From: a bacterium
GTDB lineage: Bacteria > Krumholzibacteriota > Krumholzibacteriia > Krumholzibacteriales > WJIX01
Direction of reading: 5' to 3'
Assembly: GCA_014730075.1 (NCBI GenBank)
Contig: WJIX01000182.1
Span: 1-32,927 of the forward strand
DNA: 32,927 nucleotides
Shown: positions 18,767 through 25,908 of the stretch, piece after piece
How positions within the stretch are numbered: the first letter of the stretch is position 1
Layout: every line of letters begins with the position of its first letter
Notes under the pieces: model-generated
What the model was told of the DNA's origin: nothing
Databases searched by the model: none
What the model saw: only the letters and a program-made list of their open reading frames with translations
Position numbers and translations under genes: made by a program

Positions 18767-19471
18767 ATGCTGATAAAATGTGATCTCTGTGGAGGCGAGA
18801 ACAAACTGCTTCCGGGGCAGAAGATGCTCAAGTGCAGCTATTGCGGATCGGCTCTGGCGGTGGAGGATAGTCATTTTGAGCACCTGATTCTTCCCCATGA
18901 AAGAAACGACCGGGTAGCCGGGGATATGCTCCGGTCCTTTCTTCTCAGAAGGGGTGCGGGCCCGCCGGTTGAAACTAAGATAGATTTCAGCTATGTACCC
19001 TTCTCCGTGATAGAGGATGATACCGGGGGGACCAGCTGTATACCGGCCGAGGGGGCGCCACATGCCGCGGGCCCCCTGGCTGACATTCCTGCCGGCGACT
19101 ACTCCTTCTTTGACCGTGATCTGGCATCCGGAGAAAAGATAATCGAAGAGGGCAGCAGGGACAGCCGGGCTTCCCGGCTGATTCATCTGCCTCTTTATAT
19201 TGCCGCTTTCAGGATTCGAAAGAAGAGGTGCCGGGCGGTAATCACGGGAGAGAACTGGCACGTTCAGATGGAGAAGATGCCTGCCAGGAAAAAGAGTCCT
19301 CTGGATATCTCCTTGTTGCTCCCCGTGGCGGGACTGTTTGTCTTATATCTGATGATAGGGGGGCTGGGAGCCTCCTGGCCAGCCAGGCTGGGATTCATAG
19401 CGGCGGCAGCTTCAGCCGCATGGTTTACATACAGAATCAGAGAGAAGGTGACGGCAGGGAATGAGCGGTAA
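18767..19471 (+). CDS. N-terminal zinc-ribbon protein with C-terminal transmembrane helices, unknown function
   Basis: IKCDLCGGENKLLPGQKMLKCSYCGSALAVED zinc ribbon; C-terminal LLLPVAGLFVLYLMIGG and ARLGFIAAAASAAWFTY hydrophobic segments. 2 nt downstream of the SPFH gene. Confidence 0.85.
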   Translation: MLIKCDLCGGENKLLPGQKMLKCSYCGSALAVEDSHFEHLILPHERNDRVAGDMLRSFLLRRGAGPPVETKIDFSYVPFSVIEDDTGGTSCIPAEGAPHAAGPLADIPAGDYSFFDRDLASGEKIIEEGSRDSRASRLIHLPLYIAAFRIRKKRCRAVITGENWHVQMEKMPARKKSPLDISLLLPVAGLFVLYLMIGGLGASWPARLGFIAAAASAAWFTYRIREKVTAGNER

Positions 19472-20507
19472 AAGTGCGGTAACCGGCCTTGCAGCTTCCG
19501 GATCGTCCGCCTTTCCCGGCGGGCAGTCAGGCCGTGTTGATACAACAGAGAATATCGGAGTGAACTGCCCCTCCTGCGGGGGATCGCTCAGTATACGGGA
19601 AGGGATTAGAAGCACCCAGTGCGAGTACTGCGGCTCCAGCCTCTATATATTCAATCCCCGCGGGGTCAGGAGCTACTATCTGCAGCCGGAGATAACAGCC
19701 GGCAAGGCGAAGCTGAAGGCCCTCAATCTGCTGGACCGCCAATCGGGGGGAAGAATCGGAGCGAGGCATACCTCGGTGGTTGACCTCAAGCTTATCCATG
19801 TGCCGTTCTGGAGGATGAAGGGGAGGTTCATGGGATGGATATGCGGTGAGGAGTACAAGAATATAACTGTGGAGAAGTACAACAGCACTCCAAACGGAGA
19901 TATCAAAAGAACAGCTGTCGAGCAGGAGAGAAAACCTTTCTCCAGGTTTCTCTCCAGGAATGTCAACTGGAGCGCTCCGGCCTGTGTGATGCGACACCTG
20001 GGGCTGCAGGGGATATCCTTCCGTTCCAGCTTCGGCGACTGGAAGCCGTTCGATCATACCCTGAGGAAATCGATGAATATAGCCCTGGTGACAGTACCCC
20101 GCAAAAAGGCCGAATCCTCCGCCTGTAAACATACTGTTAGCCTGGCCAGGCCATCCGGTTCAAGAATAGATGCCGGGCGGTACCATATGTTCGACAGGAG
20201 GCTGTCGATATATTACTACCCTGTTTTTCTGCTCTTTTACAAATACAGGGATATTATCTACGAAGTGACCATAGATGGTAATGACGGACATATAATCAGG
20301 GCTGACATACCCCGCAGGAAAAAGATAAATCCAACTTCCTATTTCTTTATCCCTGCCGCGGCAGCCTTTCTGGCGGGCAGTTATTTCCCCCTTGTAATCG
20401 CTTCCGCAGTACTGCTGTATCTCTCTGACATGATAAAGGGAAGGAATCTGATCAATCCCTGGAGCTGGCTCAGCTACAGGCTCAGGAAGGCTTTCGGAAA
20501 GGGATAG
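19461..20507 (+). CDS. N-terminal zinc-ribbon (TFIIB-like) protein with C-terminal transmembrane helices, YdjG-like organisation
   Basis: VNCPSCGGSLSIREGIRSTQCEYCGSSLYIF; VDLKLIHVPFWRMKGRFMGWI; YYYPVFLLFYKYRDIIYEVTIDGNDGHIIRADIP; C-terminal YFFIPAAAAFLAGSYFPLVIASAVLLYL. Overlaps the upstream gene by 11 bp. Confidence 0.85.
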   Translation: MSGKSAVTGLAASGSSAFPGGQSGRVDTTENIGVNCPSCGGSLSIREGIRSTQCEYCGSSLYIFNPRGVRSYYLQPEITAGKAKLKALNLLDRQSGGRIGARHTSVVDLKLIHVPFWRMKGRFMGWICGEEYKNITVEKYNSTPNGDIKRTAVEQERKPFSRFLSRNVNWSAPACVMRHLGLQGISFRSSFGDWKPFDHTLRKSMNIALVTVPRKKAESSACKHTVSLARPSGSRIDAGRYHMFDRRLSIYYYPVFLLFYKYRDIIYEVTIDGNDGHIIRADIPRRKKINPTSYFFIPAAAAFLAGSYFPLVIASAVLLYLSDMIKGRNLINPWSWLSYRLRKAFGKG

Positions 20508-20509
20508 TT

Positions 20510-21319
20510 ATGCTGGAAATCAGGAGACTGGTATGCCCCCACTGCGGCAGGGAACTCTCGGGATCGGAGCGATATATTACCCGTTTCTGCCTGACCTGCC
20601 TGCGTCAATGGATCATAACCGGCAAGGGCATACGGGCACTTTCTGTCCACCGGGCGGTAGCGGATGGGGAGGCTTCGGACCTCAACCTGCCGTTCTGGGT
20701 GATCAGAATAGACCACCGGAAGCTGGCGGGGGATATCACCCGGTCAGTCCGGAAGATCCGGGAGCAGACCGGATCGATGGCGGGGGTCAGGCTCAACCCT
20801 GAAATGGAGGAAGAGAGTTATCTGGATGCCTTCAGGCAGAAGAGCGGCATGGAGAAGATGGCGATGCTGGCAGGGATGAGGGAACACCGAAGGATGGTCG
20901 GCAGCTCCCAGATCGATCATCTGGTAGAGAGGATCACAAACAGCGGAGATTACCGGGTCTACGTGCCCGCATTCATATCGAGCAATCCATTCGCCTATCT
21001 CAAGGCCGGCAGGCTTCTTACTTCCAGGCAGCCCTCATTCGAAGTGGACAGCTCTGCGGTATTCAATGAGCAGCTCCTGTGTTCGGTGGAGAGTGGTGAA
21101 GCCCTTGCCCTGGCCGATTTTGTTTTTCTGGCCTCTCTTCCAAAATCTGTCCTTAACAGTGGAAAGCTGTTGAAGGGGATATCCCCGGAACCGCTCTCTC
21201 CTCCGGTTCTGGTCAATTTCCCCTTCCGCAGGGAGAGAAGTTCTCTTACCTCCCTGATAGGCCGGTTTTCAATATCCTCCAGGCTGGTGCAAACCCCCCA
21301 GCCTGCGGGGAAGGACTGA
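20510..21319 (+). CDS. Zinc-ribbon protein, unknown function (fourth gene of SPFH/zinc-ribbon cluster)
   Basis: LVCPHCGRELSGSERYITRFCLTCLRQW; ASDLNLPFWVIRIDHRKLAGDI motif shared in style with the two preceding proteins. Starts 2 nt after the upstream stop. Confidence 0.82.
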   Translation: MLEIRRLVCPHCGRELSGSERYITRFCLTCLRQWIITGKGIRALSVHRAVADGEASDLNLPFWVIRIDHRKLAGDITRSVRKIREQTGSMAGVRLNPEMEEESYLDAFRQKSGMEKMAMLAGMREHRRMVGSSQIDHLVERITNSGDYRVYVPAFISSNPFAYLKAGRLLTSRQPSFEVDSSAVFNEQLLCSVESGEALALADFVFLASLPKSVLNSGKLLKGISPEPLSPPVLVNFPFRRERSSLTSLIGRFSISSRLVQTPQPAGKD

Positions 21320-21373
21320 GATGTGGTATAAATGTTGCAATTCCATCCAGCAGTCTGTATAAAAGTTAATGTT

Positions 21374-22171
21374 ATGAAGAGAATAACTGACATTATACTG
21401 GCTCTGGTTATATTCCTCTCCCTCTCTAATTGCGGTGGAGAGGATGGAGGGAATGAAGGCATGAAGATAATTTTTCTGCATCACAGCACCGGCAGGATTA
21501 TATGGGATGCAGGGGTAAAGGACCGCCTCAGGGAATACAGCCGGGGCGGGGGTGTGAAGTGCAGGATAAAGGAGAGAGCGTTCCCACGCGAGAAGCCCTA
21601 CGGCTGGAAGAATTACCCTTATGATTACTGGAATATCTGGGTCAAGAACGGTGACGGCAGAAGGTATATGAAGGAACCCACCCTGGAGTATCTGACCCGT
21701 AAATATGACATAATAGTGTTCAAGCACTGCTTCCCCGTGAGCAAGCTCAATCCATGCGGAGGGGGCCGATCGGTGGATTCGGAGTTTAAATGCCCCGAAA
21801 ACTACAGGCTCCAGTATGAAGCACTGAGGGATAAGATGCGCTCTTACCCCGAAACACGATTTCTGGTATGGACAGGGGCCGCCCTGGTAGCCGGGGCCAC
21901 CGATCCCGGTAGCGCCAGAAGGGCCCGGAGTTTCTTCGAATGGGTCAGGGATGAATGGGATGAAAAGGGGGACAATATTTTCATCTGGGATTTCTTCGAG
22001 CTGGAGACTGAAGGGGGTCTATATCTAAGGGATGAATACGCCAGGTCATCCACCAATTCTCATCCCTCCGAAAGCTTTGCCCGTCAGGTGGCGCCTCTTT
22101 TCTGCAACCGGCTGATAGATGTAATAGAAGGTACGGCTGACAGTACCAGTGTGACCGGTAAGAGGGAATAA
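21374..22171 (+). CDS. Putative lipoprotein, SGNH-hydrolase-like
   Basis: Lipobox-like LSLSNCGG; MKIIFLHHSTGRIIWDAG, YDIIVFKHCFPVSKL, C-terminal TNSHPSESFARQVAPLF resembles SGNH block V (x-x-HPS). Catalytic assignments uncertain. Confidence 0.65.
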   Translation: MKRITDIILALVIFLSLSNCGGEDGGNEGMKIIFLHHSTGRIIWDAGVKDRLREYSRGGGVKCRIKERAFPREKPYGWKNYPYDYWNIWVKNGDGRRYMKEPTLEYLTRKYDIIVFKHCFPVSKLNPCGGGRSVDSEFKCPENYRLQYEALRDKMRSYPETRFLVWTGAALVAGATDPGSARRARSFFEWVRDEWDEKGDNIFIWDFFELETEGGLYLRDEYARSSTNSHPSESFARQVAPLFCNRLIDVIEGTADSTSVTGKRE

Positions 22172-22190
22172 CAAAAAGAAAGGCAGATTC

Positions 22191-23075
22191 TTGGCTATTG
22201 ATTTTGATTCTATCCACAGTTCCCTGGAGAAGGCGGGGATAAATGAAAAGAGCCCTGACAGAGCAAGGCTACTCGAGCTTCTTTCCGCGGGTGAGAAGTG
22301 CCCGGAATTTTCATCCCTCATACCCGGCGATCTGGATATCAAAGCGGTTGCCAGAAAGAGAAGAGAGGGAATGCCGATGGAATACGCGCTGGGGATTGCC
22401 CGGTTCATGGGCCGGATCTTCTGCTGCACCCCGGACACCCTGATACCCAGGGCTGACACATCCTGCCTGGTGGAGTCCGCAGTATCCGCCATAGATCAGC
22501 TGCGTGACAGCGGAGCTGGGGAGCTGGAGATTACGGAGATAGGCACCGGCTGCGGCAATATCGCCATAATGGTGGCGTTGCTCTCTGAAGAGACTTCAGT
22601 GCATGCTTCCGATATAAGCGAAGCGGCAATAAAAGTGGCCCGCAGGAATATAGAGGCATACAGATTAAGCAGCAGAATAACCCTGCGCTGCGGTGACATG
22701 TTTGAGCCGCTCAGGGAACTGGGGCAGGCTGATATAGTAATCTGTAATCCCCCCTATATACCTTCCGGTTCGTTGAAGAATCTGGACCGCGAGATTATAG
22801 ATCACGAGCCGGTTATTGCCCTGGATGCGGGAACCTATGGAATAGACATATTCCGGAGGCTTATAAGAGATTCGATAGAATTTCTGCGTCCCGGCGGGAT
22901 CCTGGCCTTCGAATTCGGGGAGAGGCAGGAAAAATTCATCAGGAGGCTGCTGGAGAAGAGCGGCGGCTACCGAGATATCAGTCTTCATAATTACCGGGGA
23001 GTTCCCAGAGCGGCAACCGCCGTAAGAAGCAGAAATGAGGATACTCCCGGCCGGAAAGAGAGTTCAAGAGAGTAG
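22191..23075 (+). CDS. HemK/PrmC-family class I SAM-dependent methyltransferase
   Basis: TTG start; EITEIGTGCGNIAIMVALL (motif I), ADIVICNPPYIPSGSL (NPPY), LRPGGILAFEFGERQ. Low conservation at the canonical RPETE site (RADTS here). Confidence 0.82.
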   Translation: MAIDFDSIHSSLEKAGINEKSPDRARLLELLSAGEKCPEFSSLIPGDLDIKAVARKRREGMPMEYALGIARFMGRIFCCTPDTLIPRADTSCLVESAVSAIDQLRDSGAGELEITEIGTGCGNIAIMVALLSEETSVHASDISEAAIKVARRNIEAYRLSSRITLRCGDMFEPLRELGQADIVICNPPYIPSGSLKNLDREIIDHEPVIALDAGTYGIDIFRRLIRDSIEFLRPGGILAFEFGERQEKFIRRLLEKSGGYRDISLHNYRGVPRAATAVRSRNEDTPGRKESSRE

Positions 23076-23083
23076 GGATTACG

Positions 23084-23506
23084 ATGTTATCGAGAGAAGA
23101 GATGGACAGTGCGGTAAAAAAATGGATGAAGGCATGGAACAGGCATGATCTGGAGGGTGTGATGGCCCTGTTTCATGATGATGTTATCTTCGAGAACTGG
23201 AGTGGCGGCAGGGTAAGGGGCAAGAGGAATCTGCGCAGAGTATGGAAACCCTGGTTCAACGAAAACGGCGGGTTTGAATTCGAGACCATAGGGATTCTCC
23301 TGGACACCGAATCCCAGCAGGCCCTGCTCCGTTGGAAGCTTTACTGGCCCTCACGCCTGCAGGGATACAGGGGAAAGACCGAAGAGAGAGAAGGCTTGGA
23401 CGTGCTTCATTTCCGCGGCGGCCTGATAGACCTGAAACTGACCTATACCAAGACTGCGGTCGAGATAGATGGCAGAAAGGTCAGGCTCTCACCTGAAACG
23501 GACTGA
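23084..23506 (+). CDS. SnoaL-like / NTF2-fold polyketide cyclase family protein
   Basis: MKAWNRHDLEGVMALFHDDVIFENWSGGRVRGKRNLRRVWKPWF...GLDVLHFRGGLIDLKLTYTKT. Confidence 0.82.
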   Translation: MLSREEMDSAVKKWMKAWNRHDLEGVMALFHDDVIFENWSGGRVRGKRNLRRVWKPWFNENGGFEFETIGILLDTESQQALLRWKLYWPSRLQGYRGKTEEREGLDVLHFRGGLIDLKLTYTKTAVEIDGRKVRLSPETD

Positions 23507-23642
23507 ACCGGATCCCGGACCTATGGAATATGCAGGGGGCGGAAATGACGCCGCCACAGTAAGCCGAAATCGATATTGAAATAATTATATCAGTGTGGTT
23601 AAATACTGCATCCGGAAGAAGCTGTGAATAATTGCGGAGAAA

Positions 23643-24374
23643 ATGAAGGAGTACAGGATGAATGTTCCCTATTCGGAAAAGACACGAGTAATAATGCCGC
23701 CCGGTGTAAGCCAGTGCTACAGCGAGGGGTGGGGTGTACTGAAGAATTACTTCATCGAACTGCTCCTGGTTACCCTTCTGGTAGGGCTGTTCTGGGGTAT
23801 AGGGGGAGCGATTGAGGCTGCCTCGGAGAGCGAATTCTATCTCAGTCCCATATACGGCCTGTTCTATCTCGGTTATATCATTCTTATTTTGAATCCGGTG
23901 CAATATGGTGAGTTTAATCCCTACCTCAAAGCGGTGAGGGGTGAAAAAGTCAAGGTAAAGGATATTTTTATCTTCCAGGAACTGTACCTCAATGTCGTTC
24001 TCGCCTCCGCTTTGACTGCCGCGATTATCGTTATAGGGTTATTCTTCTTCATCGTCCCCGGTATCATCCTGGCATGCAAGCTGGCCTTTGTCCCTTACCT
24101 GGTGATTGACCGCAGAATGGATGCCGTGGAGGCGATAAAGAAGAGCTGGAAAATGACCGCTGGTTACGCCGGCACGGTCTTCCTGATCGGCCTGCTGGCA
24201 GTCCCGGTTTTCATCCTGGGATTGATCTGTTTTTTCGTCGGCGCAATTGTATCGGTAATGTGGGTGACCTGCGCTATGACCTACCTGTATAATGAGGCGG
24301 ATAGGATCGAGAAGTTAAAAGCCGCGCCTCCCGCGCCCCCGGAGCCTGATGGGATGGCCGGAGAGAACGGTTAA
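23643..24374 (+). CDS. Multi-pass membrane protein (GDPD membrane-domain/YciC-like)
   Basis: Several hydrophobic segments (YFIELLLVTLLVGLFWGIGG, VVLASALTAAIIVIGLFFFIVPGIILACKLAFVPYLVIDRRMDAVEAIKKSWKMTAGYAGTVFLIGLLAV); VIDR...A(I)KKSW motif typical of this fold. Confidence 0.75.
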   Translation: MKEYRMNVPYSEKTRVIMPPGVSQCYSEGWGVLKNYFIELLLVTLLVGLFWGIGGAIEAASESEFYLSPIYGLFYLGYIILILNPVQYGEFNPYLKAVRGEKVKVKDIFIFQELYLNVVLASALTAAIIVIGLFFFIVPGIILACKLAFVPYLVIDRRMDAVEAIKKSWKMTAGYAGTVFLIGLLAVPVFILGLICFFVGAIVSVMWVTCAMTYLYNEADRIEKLKAAPPAPPEPDGMAGENG

Positions 24375-24412
24375 AGCTGAACGGTTTTTCTGAAAAAGCA
24401 TTACTGTAAAGA

Positions 24413-24440
24413 AAGGGATACCCGCGAACAGGTATCCCTT
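24413..24440. terminator. Hairpin between convergent genes (bidirectional terminator candidate)
   Basis: AAGGGATACC-CGCGAACA-GGTATCCCTT, perfect 10-bp stem. No long U tract on either side. Confidence 0.6.
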
Positions 24441-24484
24441 ATCTATGAAAGAATAACCGGTTTGTCATATTACCGGCCCGCTGG

Positions 24485-25228
24485 TTATCTATACAATCCC
24501 TTTACTGCTCCCCAGCTGCTCTCTTCCGTGTCAACTGCATCTCCGTCACTGGTGAGTGGGCCGATTGAAAAATCGACCGAGGTAACCGACGAGGCATCGA
24601 ATGTATACTTGATGTAATCCACGTCGGTGAAATCAACACCTCCGAATGCGGAAAAGAAGAAACTGTATATACCTTCATTTATCAGGTCGATGGTATGGCT
24701 CGCGGTTGCCTCTTCCGGGGTCCCCCTCCCGCTGGTGACGGTTATGGTGCAGGGAACCGGCCTCGGTCCGGCGTACATATCGCCACTGAGAACGCTAACA
24801 TAAAACATGGTAGCATCGATCACCAGAAAATTGGCGTTGAGGTCGACACTGAGGCCATATTCCAGCTCAAGAACCGCGGAAGCGCCCGCGTTATGATTGA
24901 ACGAAAGCGAATTCCCGGCGGCCCATATTCCGGAGTTGGCGGTACCGGTAACATACTGGATCATCGCGTTTCTCTCTCCTCCAACTACTCCGCTGAGCCC
25001 GGTCTGATAGGCCGAATCGTTAACAAGGTGACTTACCATATTCCCAGGCGGGCACGCTGACCCGTCACAGGTTGTTCCCACGAAAATAATCGGCCTTCCC
25101 GATGCGGGAAGGTCAGGATTCGGAGGAAAAGGATTGGAGAAATCGTCGATAGTCGCTCCCTGAGCCACAGAAAACGAAATCACTAATAGTACCGAAAGGA
25201 CAAACTGATGTTTGAACAGATTTTTCAT
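24485..25228 (-). CDS. Secreted protein of unknown function with C-terminal 'SSWGAVKGLYR' tail
   Basis: Signal peptide MKNLFKHQFVLSVLLVISFSVAQGA; beta-rich body; ends DTEESSWGAVKGLYR. Confidence 0.82.
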   Translation of the reverse strand: MKNLFKHQFVLSVLLVISFSVAQGATIDDFSNPFPPNPDLPASGRPIIFVGTTCDGSACPPGNMVSHLVNDSAYQTGLSGVVGGERNAMIQYVTGTANSGIWAAGNSLSFNHNAGASAVLELEYGLSVDLNANFLVIDATMFYVSVLSGDMYAGPRPVPCTITVTSGRGTPEEATASHTIDLINEGIYSFFFSAFGGVDFTDVDYIKYTFDASSVTSVDFSIGPLTSDGDAVDTEESSWGAVKGLYR

Positions 25229-25279
25229 AAACCCCTCCTACGAGTAAAGCACTGTCCCCGGAAAACTGCAATTTATGGT

Positions 25280-25308
25280 ATTCTAACATATTTCCGTATT
25301 CAGTTCAA
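25280..25308 (-). promoter_or_regulatory. Sigma70-like promoter for the secreted protein gene
   Basis: Minus strand TTGAAC (25303-25308), 17-bp spacer, TAGAAT (25280-25285), about 52 bp upstream of the ATG at 25228. Confidence 0.6.
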
Positions 25309-25408
25309 TCTTTGAATTCTGCCGGATTGAATGGATCATGCCGATAGATTTATTTGGTGCATAATAAGCGGTAATATTGTATTATATCGGGGTAAAGGGG
25401 GATTTAAG

Positions 25409-25861
25409 GTGGCAGCTGACCATACAGAGATACGTGAATATATCAGGGAACTTCTCAGAAAGCAGAGGCTGATGGTTCTGGCCTCAAAGGGGTCGGAGTA
25501 TCCTTACTGCAACCTGGTGGGGTTCGCCTTCACGGAGGACCTGAAATATTTCATCTTCATTACAGGGCGTGACAGCCGTAAGTACAGAAATATCAAGGCC
25601 AACGGCAGGGTTTCACTCCTGCTGGACAACCGGCGAAACAGTGTGGAGGATTTCAGAGAAGCTGCCGCGGTAAGCGTATTCGGAGAGGCGGAGGAAGTTG
25701 AAGGAAAGGAACTTGAAGCTCTGCAGGCGCTATATCTGAAGAGGCATCCCCACCTGAGAGAATTCCTGTTTTCTCCCTATACGGCCCTGTTCAGGGTCAG
25801 AGCAATAAAGTATATCCTGGTGCGGAGATTCCAGGAAGTAGTGGAACTGGATATGGAATAA
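25409..25861 (+). CDS. Pyridoxamine 5'-phosphate oxidase (split-barrel flavin) family protein
   Basis: LLRKQRLMVLASKGSEYPYCNLVGFAFTEDLKYFIFITGRDSRKYRNIKANGRVSLLLDNR...AVSVFGEAEEV...YILVRRFQEV. Preferred start GTG 25409; track start 25331. Confidence 0.82.
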   Translation: MAADHTEIREYIRELLRKQRLMVLASKGSEYPYCNLVGFAFTEDLKYFIFITGRDSRKYRNIKANGRVSLLLDNRRNSVEDFREAAAVSVFGEAEEVEGKELEALQALYLKRHPHLREFLFSPYTALFRVRAIKYILVRRFQEVVELDME

Positions 25862-25908
25862 AGACCTTCGTTGACCCGCTATAGTCAATATGGAAAGGTG
25901 TAATCGGG

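Noticed and set aside
25862-25908. Cobalamin riboswitch upstream of the B12-linked cluster
   Set aside because: The intergenic space is only 47 bp and no B12-box-like sequence was seen.
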